Positions 16,774 through 24,078 of a DNA stretch of 64,000 nucleotides are shown in pieces. How positions within the stretch are numbered: position 1 is the first letter of the stretch; each line of letters begins with the position of its first letter. Source of the DNA: Candidatus Hydrogenedentota bacterium (GTDB lineage: Bacteria; Hydrogenedentota; Hydrogenedentia; Hydrogenedentales; CAITNO01); assembly GCA_012730105.1 (NCBI GenBank), contig JAAYBJ010000066.1, positions 20,348 through 84,347 on the forward strand. The letters run 5' to 3'. Both the position numbers and the translations under genes were made by a program. The notes beneath the pieces were generated by a model. That model was not told the origin of the DNA. It was given only the letters and a program-made list of their open reading frames with translations, and ran no database searches.

Positions 16774-17511
16774 ATGAAAAAAGAGCGCCTGGACAGCGTT
16801 GTGGCAAGGCGTTTTGATGTGTCGCGCAGCAAGGCGCAGGGGCTGATCCAGACCGGTCGCATATGGGAAGTCGGGGGGGAGAGGCTGGACAAGCCCGGGG
16901 CGCGTGTGGACCCGGAAATCGCGCTGCAACTGCGTGCGGGACCGCGCTTCGTAGGCCGGGGCGGAGAGAAACTGAACCACGCGTTTGAAGCCTTTCCCTT
17001 GTCCGTCAAGGATAAAATCACCATCGATGTGGGGGCTTCAACGGGGGGATTTACCGATTGCCTGCTGCAGTATGGGGCCGCAAAAGTGTATGCCGTGGAT
17101 GTCGGGTACGGCCAGTTGGCCTGGACCTTGCGCCAGGATCCGCGGGTTGTCGTCATGGAACGCTGCAACATACGCGGCCTGACCCCGGAAAAACTCGAAG
17201 CGCCGCCCGAGTTTTTTACGGCGGACTGTTCCTTCATCTCCCTGAAACTGGTATTGGCTGCCGTGATGCCCCTGATGGCGCCGCAACCCGAAGGTGTGGC
17301 GCTCATCAAGCCGCAATTCGAGGCAGGGAGAGAGCGGGTCAGTCGGGGCGGTGTGGTGCGGGACGCGCGCGTGCATGAAGAGGTGATTCACGATATTGTC
17401 GGCTATGTGAAGAAACTCGGGTTCGGGTCGGTGGAAGTGGTTCCCTCTCCGTTGCTTGGCCCGGCCGGAAACCGTGAATTTCTGGCCTGGATGCATGCAT
17501 ATGGAGCGTAA
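16774..17511 (+). CDS. tlyA: TlyA-family rRNA (cytidine-2'-O)-methyltransferase
   Basis: 245 residues. An N-terminal S4 RNA-binding domain (about 1-60, starting KERLDSVVARRFDVSRSKAQGLI) is joined to an FtsJ/RrmJ-like methyltransferase (about 65-245) with SAM motif IDVGASTGGFTD. The linker FVGRGGEKLNHAF is characteristic of TlyA/haemolysin-A-like proteins, which 2'-O-methylate cytidines in 16S and/or 23S rRNA. The KPQFEAGRE block is also typical. GGAGGAACG precedes the ATG. It converges on the 17515-18003 gene with a 3 bp gap. Confidence 0.94.
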   Translation: MKKERLDSVVARRFDVSRSKAQGLIQTGRIWEVGGERLDKPGARVDPEIALQLRAGPRFVGRGGEKLNHAFEAFPLSVKDKITIDVGASTGGFTDCLLQYGAAKVYAVDVGYGQLAWTLRQDPRVVVMERCNIRGLTPEKLEAPPEFFTADCSFISLKLVLAAVMPLMAPQPEGVALIKPQFEAGRERVSRGGVVRDARVHEEVIHDIVGYVKKLGFGSVEVVPSPLLGPAGNREFLAWMHAYGA

Positions 17512-17514
17512 AGG

Positions 17515-18003
17515 CTATCTGAATTCGTCTTCCAGGATGTGGGCGATGAAACGCTCCAAGGATATCTGATAGTAGCGGCTTTCAGGGGTGATAATGACCC
17601 CGGTGGTGATATCTTCCATGCGTTCCAGTTCGTTCAGGGAATCTTGCAGAAGGTCGTCAAGGGTTCCGGACACATGGGCCACCTCAAGGTGATCCATGGA
17701 GCATTCCACGGGTTTATTGGGAAAACCAAGAAAGCCGAACATGCGGCCAGCGATGGCGACATCCACGCCGTCTTCCCCGAAAACATCCCCGTAATTGGGG
17801 TGGTAATGCTTGGGCTTTATGACAAACTGCGGCGATACGTGAATCTTGCCCCGAACACGCAGGGCGCCCTCGTTATTCTCAAGCGGGTTGCCCAGGCAGA
17901 TATAGGGCAGTTCATGGTACCCCTTGATGATCCCGTATGTGGGTTTGCGGACAATGATCGTCCGTTCATAAATATCGCGCATTTCACGGGGATGTAGTGC
18001 CAT
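17515..18003 (-). CDS. Conserved-looking cytosolic protein of unknown function
   Basis: 162 residues with a good ribosome site (GGAGAGGCAGG just before the ATG). No signal peptide, membrane segment or nucleotide-binding motif. The middle contains a run rich in His, Pro and Gly (around SPQFVIKPKHYHPNYGDVFG) and the C-terminus is predicted helical and acidic (LQDSLNELERMEDI). I do not recognise the family. Coding is supported by the ribosome site and by tight convergent packing with tlyA. Confidence 0.65.
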   Translation of the reverse strand: MALHPREMRDIYERTIIVRKPTYGIIKGYHELPYICLGNPLENNEGALRVRGKIHVSPQFVIKPKHYHPNYGDVFGEDGVDVAIAGRMFGFLGFPNKPVECSMDHLEVAHVSGTLDDLLQDSLNELERMEDITTGVIITPESRYYQISLERFIAHILEDEFR

Positions 18004-18370
18004 CCTGCCTCTCCAAATGTATCTGCCGCCGCCACCATGCCGGCCGGCAGGCTCACCAGTATAACGTTTTCCAGGGTGTCAATGGATGGCGGAGATGAAT
18101 CCTTGGTCTTGTGGCCTCCGGGCGTGAGAGAAGCCTTTCATCTTCGCCTGATTCGTGGCGGGACAAGCGGACAAGTCCCTGCACAACATGCCCCCGCAGA
18201 GGCGCTGTTAAACAAAGCGCCTTCTACAGCCGCGATTGCTTCTACAGGCCGAAGGCATCCATCAACCTGCCGTTAGTATATCGCATGCGGTTGCCGAAAA
18301 ATAATCAAGGTGTCGGCAAGGGACCTGTTCACCGGTCGAGGAGCGCAGCTTGAGGCGCGGGTGTGCGAAG
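18004..18370. other. Intergenic region without a supported gene
   Basis: 367 bp between two minus-strand genes; it should hold the promoter of the 17515-18003 gene. A perfect 12 bp palindrome, TGCCGGCCGGCA, lies at 18038-18049, about 35 bp upstream of that gene's ATG. Short plus-strand frames have no ribosome sites or family similarity. I see no RNA gene. Confidence 0.5.
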
Positions 18371-19399
18371 TTATTCAAGGTCTGAGATAAACTGCAGTTC
18401 CGCGTATACGGCTGGGTGGTCCGACGCTTCTTTCTGTTCTTTACCGTATGTATTGTAGTCGATCACCCAGCGTATGACGTCACTTTGTAAGGGCCCCGCC
18501 AGGAAAATGTGGTCGATGGTATGTTCAAACATTTGGAAATCCGTTGTGGCCACAGGATCCGCGGAGGCGGGATCGTATACCTGAAGTTCAAGACGCGGCG
18601 CGAGAAAGGCGGCGTCCTGAAAAATGACTTCATCCGTGCCGCCCTTCTGAAGCACCCCATACCGTTCCGTAGTCGCGTTCGTGTTGAAGTCGCCGGTGAA
18701 AATAACGGGAAGCCTGGCCGCATGGGGACTGAAGGTGTTGAAGATCAGTGGGGCGCTGCTTTCCTTGTTCAGCGTATTGTTGTCAAGATGGGAATTGAGG
18801 AACAGAAAAGTAAATCCGTTAAAACGATCACGGAGGCATGCCCAGGACAGGTAGCGAGGAGCGCTGAGCTTGAGCCAACCGAAACCGAAGGGGAGCCCCG
18901 GGTTCGGGCTGAGCCAAAATTGACCCGAATCCAACAGATCATACCTGGACTTCCGATAAAACAGGGCTGAATCCGCGTAGGTCCAGGGACCGAACTCAAA
19001 GGTGACAACGCCGTAGGTGTCCCCTTCAGGAAGGAATTCGGCGATATCCCGCCATCCACCCAATTCCTGGGAACCGATCAGGTCGGGGTCATAACGCTCG
19101 ACAATCTGTCGTAATCGGTCTACACGAATATCCCAGGGATCATCATTATCCTTGCCGCAAATGCGGCAAAACACATTGTAACTTAATACGCGGATTGGGC
19201 CGCTGACGCAAGGGACGCCGCCGAAACAGTTTTCTTCCGGCGGATAGGGCGTGCTGTCAAAGTAGGGATCGCGAAGCGAACCGGTTAAAAGTGCAAGCGT
19301 GTACTGGATCCCTTGAAAATACGCAAAAACACCGGACGCCAAGCATATAAGAAGAAAAGCGAAACAAATCTTGGCTGTAATTCGCAGGAATCTTTTCAT
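18371..19399 (-). CDS. Endonuclease/exonuclease/phosphatase (EEP) family protein, membrane-anchored or exported
   Basis: 342 residues. An N-terminal hydrophobic segment (about 8-28) suggests export or anchoring. The EEP fold follows with all core motifs: LSYNVF, SQELGG (metal Glu), LNSHLDNN, TGDFNTN, and C-terminal TIDHIFL with SDHPAV. The family cleaves phosphodiesters in DNA, RNA, inositol phosphates or sphingomyelin; an exported member could be a phosphodiesterase/sphingomyelinase-like or nutrient-scavenging enzyme (inference). A short cysteine-rich stretch (about 58-82) precedes the core. The ribosome site is weak. Confidence 0.87.
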   Translation of the reverse strand: MKRFLRITAKICFAFLLICLASGVFAYFQGIQYTLALLTGSLRDPYFDSTPYPPEENCFGGVPCVSGPIRVLSYNVFCRICGKDNDDPWDIRVDRLRQIVERYDPDLIGSQELGGWRDIAEFLPEGDTYGVVTFEFGPWTYADSALFYRKSRYDLLDSGQFWLSPNPGLPFGFGWLKLSAPRYLSWACLRDRFNGFTFLFLNSHLDNNTLNKESSAPLIFNTFSPHAARLPVIFTGDFNTNATTERYGVLQKGGTDEVIFQDAAFLAPRLELQVYDPASADPVATTDFQMFEHTIDHIFLAGPLQSDVIRWVIDYNTYGKEQKEASDHPAVYAELQFISDLE

Positions 19400-19470
19400 G
19401 TGCGGTATATTCCAGTGAGTATTCCGTTACAGTAAGTCAGGGTAATGCAGAAATCCGCCCCGGCCCGGTC

Positions 19471-19761
19471 TTACGGGTTGGGTGGATCAGGAACAGATGG
19501 CGTGCTATTCGGTTCGGTAACGGGTGGGGGCGGGGCCGGAAAACTTGGGCTTTCAAACAAGGTTTCCGCCTCCGTCAGTTGTTCCCGGAGAGAAATGATG
19601 TCGGTGGTAAGGCGGTTGATCTGGGCGTCTATTTCAGAAATGCGAACGGTAAGATCTTCGATCCGTTTCCCCCGCGTATCGGATTGATGCCAGAAGAAAC
19701 CGGCAAGGATGGCCATGATTACGAACAGAATCCACCCTGTCAGTGCCCGCAGTGTATCCAT
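19471..19761 (-). CDS. Small single-pass membrane protein with coiled coil and Pro-rich tail
   Basis: 96 residues: one membrane helix (about 8-24), then a heptad-patterned helix (about 33-70, KRIEDLTVRISEIDAQINRL onward) and a proline-rich tail. This layout recalls FtsB/FtsL-like or LapA-like small bitopic proteins, but I cannot assign one. AAAGGAG lies just upstream of the ATG. It lies 75 bp downstream of the UbiB-family gene on the same strand. Confidence 0.65.
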   Translation of the reverse strand: MDTLRALTGWILFVIMAILAGFFWHQSDTRGKRIEDLTVRISEIDAQINRLTTDIISLREQLTEAETLFESPSFPAPPPPVTEPNSTPSVPDPPNP

Positions 19762-19836
19762 CTAAGGCTCCTTTCATCAGCGTTCAGGCGGCTGTTGACG
19801 TGAAAGAATACACGGAATGCAACCCGTATGCAACGC

Positions 19837-21519
19837 TTATTCCTTGTTGTGGTCGCCTCCCCAGAGTATGGAGAGAATGAGCATGAATCCCAGAATTCCC
19901 GCCACGACATACCCGACGATGCCCAGTCGCGCGAAGGGAGTATTTGTCAGAAAGAGCAGGCTTGAGCCGATAATGAGCGCGGCGATGACCACCGCCACCG
20001 AATTTCGTTTGCTGGCGCGGTCTATGGTGGCGGCGAGCGTTTCGAGATGGTCATGATGCACGTGAAGCTTCATTTTGCCTGAACGCAGTTGACGAAGCAG
20101 ATAGGCGATGTCGGTGGGCGCCTGTCGGCTGAGGCGCAGATAGCCCGAAGCATGCGCCTTGAGTTCCCGAAAAACACGGCCCGGGGTATAACGGCTGAAC
20201 ATCATGGCTTCTACGTAGGGACGGATCACGCTTATCATGTCCAACTTCGGGTCCAGCTGGCGGCCGACCATTTCAATGGTTACCAGTGCCTTCAGCAACA
20301 GCGAAAAACGCGGACTGAGTTCCAGGTTGTGCCGGCGAAGAATCTGCACCATCATATCCAGACCGCGTCCCACCTGGCCACCGGAAAGAATAATCGGGGC
20401 CTCAAAGGCAATGTATTCGGAAAGGTCATGGCCGAGCCGGCGCCTGTCGCCGGGTTCGTCTTCTCCGGTCAACAGCAGCACCGCATCCAGGCATTGTTGC
20501 GTGTCCTCACTGAAAACCGCATAGAGGATGTCGGAAAAGGTGTATACATCGGACTCCTCGAGGTGCCCTGCCATTCCCAGATCAAGAAAGGCGATGCGAT
20601 TGTCCCGAAGAAGAAAAATATTGCCGGGATGGGGATCCGCGTGAAACAGTTGATGGGTGAATATCATGTCGCACAAGGCGCGGCAGCCGACAGCTGCGAC
20701 GGCGGCTGGGGTGGAATTACGAGGCGCGTATTCTGGGATGTTGTTGATGGGTACGCCGTCGATCCACTCCAGGGTCAGCACCCTGCGCGCAGTGTATTCG
20801 GAGAACAGCTTTGGAATGACAATTTCGGGATCCTCCGCGAAGTTTTCAGCGAACCTGCTGACTGCTCGGGCCTCCACCTCAAAATCGAGTTCCCTGCGGA
20901 TTGAACGGGAAAACTCTTCCACAATGCCTTTCGGGTCGATAACGCGCAGATCCTCGTTATGCTGGGCGATCCAGTCAGCCACTGTGCCCATAAGGCTGAT
21001 GTCCGATTCAATGATCCGCTCGATGTCCGGACGCTGGGCCTTTACCGCCACTTCGCAACCGGAGTGCAGTACCGCGTGATACACCTGGCTTAACGAGGCC
21101 GACGCGACGGGTACGGTGTCAATCTCCTTGAAAAGTTCCGAAAGGGGGCTGCCCAGTTCTTCTTCAATGACCGGGCGTATAACCTCGAAAGCGACAGGGG
21201 CCACTTCATCCTGAAGACAGGTCAGTTCCCGGGCGACAACATGGCCTATCAGGTCCGGACGGGTGCTCAAAACCTGCCCTAGTTTTATGAAGGTCGGCCC
21301 GAGTTCAGTCAATGCGGCGCGAAGCCTGCCACCAAAGGTCGCAGGCTCACCTGCGGGTGCGTTCATGAGTTTCATGCCCTGCAGCAGTTTTCCCGGCCAG
21401 CCCGTATCCAGCCCCGCGCGGCGGATCAGGTCCGCAAAACCATGGCGGATAAAAACCTGCGCGATCTCCGCAAATCGCACGGCGTTTACGGTATGTCGTC
21501 CAAGTCTTGTGTAAGGCAT
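19837..21519 (-). CDS. UbiB/ABC1/AarF-family atypical kinase
   Basis: 560 residues, normal for UbiB. The KxGQ extension motif is present (PTFIKLGQVLSTRPDL), followed by the Ala-rich loop PVASASLSQVYHA, ion-pair Lys in VAVKAQRP, catalytic FHADPHPGNIFLL and metal DLGMAG. Two membrane helices close the protein (about 500-550). UbiB-type ATPases support ubiquinone or isoprenoid-lipid synthesis at the membrane; whether this organism makes ubiquinone or menaquinone cannot be read here. AAAGGAG precedes the ATG and a promoter-like sequence lies just upstream. Confidence 0.92.
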   Translation of the reverse strand: MPYTRLGRHTVNAVRFAEIAQVFIRHGFADLIRRAGLDTGWPGKLLQGMKLMNAPAGEPATFGGRLRAALTELGPTFIKLGQVLSTRPDLIGHVVARELTCLQDEVAPVAFEVIRPVIEEELGSPLSELFKEIDTVPVASASLSQVYHAVLHSGCEVAVKAQRPDIERIIESDISLMGTVADWIAQHNEDLRVIDPKGIVEEFSRSIRRELDFEVEARAVSRFAENFAEDPEIVIPKLFSEYTARRVLTLEWIDGVPINNIPEYAPRNSTPAAVAAVGCRALCDMIFTHQLFHADPHPGNIFLLRDNRIAFLDLGMAGHLEESDVYTFSDILYAVFSEDTQQCLDAVLLLTGEDEPGDRRRLGHDLSEYIAFEAPIILSGGQVGRGLDMMVQILRRHNLELSPRFSLLLKALVTIEMVGRQLDPKLDMISVIRPYVEAMMFSRYTPGRVFRELKAHASGYLRLSRQAPTDIAYLLRQLRSGKMKLHVHHDHLETLAATIDRASKRNSVAVVIAALIIGSSLLFLTNTPFARLGIVGYVVAGILGFMLILSILWGGDHNKE

Positions 21520-21539
21520 GCCCGCTCCTTTAGACGATC

Positions 21540-21574
21540 AACATACTATACAACTTGTGCCCCGTCAAGCCAAA
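21540..21574 (-). promoter_or_regulatory. Putative sigma70 promoter upstream of the UbiB-family gene
   Basis: On the minus strand TTGACG (21568-21563) and TATGTT (21545-21540) are 17 bp apart; an overlapping option pairs TTGGCT with TATAGT, also at 17 bp. The leader to the ATG at 21519 would be very short. Confidence 0.4.
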
Positions 21575-21601
21575 GTGACCGGTTAAAATATCGGATATCC
21601 T

Positions 21602-21683
21602 GAACGGAAAAAGAAAAGAGTCCGTGCCGCGCATTCCGCTATCCAATAAATGGCGCGGCATATCCTTCAGCGATGCGGCACGG
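21602..21683 (-). terminator. Putative rho-independent terminator of the 21756-22661 gene
   Basis: CCGTGCCGC (21622-21630) and GCGGCACGG (21675-21683) are perfect 9 bp arms around a 44 nt loop that contains further GC pairing. In the minus direction the hairpin is followed by CTCTTTTCTTTTTCC, a pyrimidine/T-rich tract. Confidence 0.5.
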
Positions 21684-21755
21684 GATGATTTTGGAATACC
21701 ATAGGCTCAGCGGATAAAAGCAGTTACATCATGTATAAAACACTTCGGATGGATG

Positions 21756-22661
21756 CTATTTGCCGCTTTTGGGCGTGCTGAAATTCTGAAGCAGATACAG
21801 GTACTGGGCGTCCATAATTTCCGGGTCTATGCCATAGCCTATGGAAACAGGATCCGTTTCCAAGGTGCCGCCTGCGGGAATGACTGCGGGGGAGGAGTAG
21901 GTACACTCAAAAATGCCTTCCAAGGGCGATCCGGTCGGATACTTTTTGAATTCGCAGGAGGCTTGCGTTGAAGGTAAAAATCCGATAAGAAGGCTTACCT
22001 GCCGCGCCGGATCGTGGAGACGAACGCTATTCACAGGGCCCGCGCCGGTCAAAACAGGTTTCCCATCTTCAAAACTTAAAGCACTCGTGGAGATGGCGGC
22101 ATTTTCCGTCAGGCTGGGAAAACTGTCCGAGGGAATGATGATGGGGGAAATTTTGCGAATTTCCACTGGCGCGTCACTTTGGTTTGTTATTTTAATAACC
22201 AGGCGGATAAAGTTCCAGCGGCGCATGGTTATCATACTGTGTTGAACCGTCAAACCTTCATGCGGGGCGAACTGTACTGCGTAAGTCGTCCCTTCCCCCA
22301 ATACATCACATGTGTAGGGTTCGCGGAGCATGGTGGTTTCGCCGGCTTGTCCAAGTACCTCGTTGGTAAGAACGGGGCCATTGTTTATATCAATGGAAAA
22401 GTTGACACCGCGAAGCACGAGATTCGGATTCATGCGGCTAGTTTCGGAATCTTCCTGAAAAATCTTAATGCGCCATTCCGCATTGTCCTTGGCATAATCC
22501 AGGCGGAGGGCCTCCCCGCAGAAAGTGTAGTGTTCACGGAGCGTCCAGGGCATCTTTTCCGGGATGTCTTTTGCCACCGGAGCGGGATCCGCCAGCGCCG
22601 GCAGAACAAGCGACACTAAAGCTATAAGGGAAAGTCCATACGCGCGCAGTCCGTTTTTCAT
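21756..22661 (-). CDS. Secreted beta-rich protein, possibly related to the GH36 N-terminal beta-sandwich
   Basis: 301 residues with a clear signal peptide (MKNGLRAYGLSLIALVSLVL, cleavage near ALA-DP). The mature part is almost all strand and resembles in style the N-terminal supersandwich domain of GH36 alpha-galactosidases (e.g. RRWNFIRLVIKITNQSDAPVEI, DSFPSLTEN), but the catalytic TIM barrel is absent. The start at 22661 is chosen for AAAGGA at proper spacing; the frame stays open further upstream without a signal. It may bind carbohydrate, or be a decayed or partner subunit. The similarity is by eye only. Confidence 0.65.
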   Translation of the reverse strand: MKNGLRAYGLSLIALVSLVLPALADPAPVAKDIPEKMPWTLREHYTFCGEALRLDYAKDNAEWRIKIFQEDSETSRMNPNLVLRGVNFSIDINNGPVLTNEVLGQAGETTMLREPYTCDVLGEGTTYAVQFAPHEGLTVQHSMITMRRWNFIRLVIKITNQSDAPVEIRKISPIIIPSDSFPSLTENAAISTSALSFEDGKPVLTGAGPVNSVRLHDPARQVSLLIGFLPSTQASCEFKKYPTGSPLEGIFECTYSSPAVIPAGGTLETDPVSIGYGIDPEIMDAQYLYLLQNFSTPKSGK

Positions 22662-22896
22662 GGGAGAATCCTTTCTGGGGTTGGGCAGGCAGGAAAAGGG
22701 ATATGAAATCGCAATACCTACCTCAAGCAGTATTCCGTTTAACACGGCGCTGAACATGCCGTGCATTTTACTAAGGCACTGTGACCCGTGAAGCCCGGCA
22801 TGTTTTGGCGACACTGTCAGTGACGAGAAAGTATACAACAAACATGCGCGTTCGAGAAAGAGGAATTCCTTTCCAGTTCTCGTGCGCCGGAATCTT

Positions 22897-24042
22897 CTAC
22901 AAGACTTTGTTTAACAAGGGCAGCCTTGAAATAAAATGCCCGGCGACGAAACTGGCCGCGATGACGGGGAGTAGTAACAACAGAAAAGAAAGCAGGGGCG
23001 GGAAGGACCAGTTCCGCGCCAGAAAGGTGGCGGCAATGACAAGGAAGGGATGGATAATATATACGGTGTAGGCGCTTTTCGACAAGCGGGCGGTCAGGGG
23101 AGACGTCGTGTTTACCCGGGCCTGGAACAGGCTGAGTAGTTTCATGCTGATACCCACGCAAACAATGGTCTCGCAAAGGATATAAACCAGGGATTGAACT
23201 GTAAACCCGCCCTGAAACGTGTTTCCCAGTCCCCGGGATGCCCCGCCGATCTCAAAAATAACGGGCAGTGCGACAATAGAAACAACGGCCAGGAAGAACC
23301 AAAGCCGCACCTGGCGGTTATCCAGTTGTCCAAGCCAGTCGGCCCGGAAAGCATGGATCCCAAAAACAAAAAACGCGATGTAAGTAGGGAAAAAGGCGAA
23401 TTTCAGATCGCACACGGGGGCATCAATTGGAAACATGATCCGCACCAGGAAGGTCAAAACAGTGATTCCCAGGATAAACAGCAACACGCTTTTATTTGAT
23501 GGATAGGAGAGGGGGCCACTGCCGGCGGAATGGCGCTGTAACCATTTGCAGAGTAAAAGGTAGACACCGGTGAAGAGCAGCAGGGAGAAAACAAACCACA
23601 GGGGCCCACAGCCGAAATAGTAATGTCCTTCCTGCAGCATAAACTTCAGGTATCCATACTCTTTTTCACCGCGAAACCGGAAACTGATATAGGCAAGAGT
23701 GGGATTCAGAATCAGAAAAAACACCGCCAGGGGAATGCCAAGCCGTTTGAGGCGGTCCCGCAAGAAATGATTCGTGTTTTTCTTGTCAAGCGATCTCGGG
23801 GTGAAATAGGCGGACACAAAGAAAAAGAGACTCATGAAGAAGGACTGGTTGATAATGACGAAGAGAGAAAGCAATGCGGTGGTGAGCGGTGAGGGCTGGG
23901 CGGGGATGACATAATACCATCCGCCCGGCGCGCCGAAACCCATGGCCAGGTGGTGGCAGATGACCAGCATGGTGAGGAAGATTCTGAGATTATCAATATA
24001 GTGGATACGGGCGCCGGCCCGGGCTTCAGTCGTAGCGTTCAT
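22897..24042 (-). CDS. Acyltransferase-3 family integral membrane protein
   Basis: 381 residues with about ten hydrophobic segments. The N-terminus IHYIDNLRIFLTMLVICHHL carries the family's conserved Arg and His; such proteins (OafA, OpgC/MdoC, NolL types) move acyl groups, often acetyl or succinyl, onto extracytoplasmic sugars. The loop SAYFTPRSLDKKNTNHFLRDRLKRLGIP is typical. The start at 24042 follows AAAGGGG. Its place among glycoside hydrolases suggests a role in carbohydrate modification, but the substrate is unknown. Confidence 0.85.
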   Translation of the reverse strand: MNATTEARAGARIHYIDNLRIFLTMLVICHHLAMGFGAPGGWYYVIPAQPSPLTTALLSLFVIINQSFFMSLFFFVSAYFTPRSLDKKNTNHFLRDRLKRLGIPLAVFFLILNPTLAYISFRFRGEKEYGYLKFMLQEGHYYFGCGPLWFVFSLLLFTGVYLLLCKWLQRHSAGSGPLSYPSNKSVLLFILGITVLTFLVRIMFPIDAPVCDLKFAFFPTYIAFFVFGIHAFRADWLGQLDNRQVRLWFFLAVVSIVALPVIFEIGGASRGLGNTFQGGFTVQSLVYILCETIVCVGISMKLLSLFQARVNTTSPLTARLSKSAYTVYIIHPFLVIAATFLARNWSFPPLLSFLLLLLPVIAASFVAGHFISRLPLLNKVL

Positions 24043-24078
24043 TGCACCCCTTTCTTGCATGACCGTGTACACCGGCTC

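Noticed and set aside
18004..18370. Possible small genes or RNA in the 367 bp gap
   Set aside because: The short frames overlap each other, lack ribosome sites and resemble no family; no tRNA cloverleaf or ncRNA fold could be recognised.
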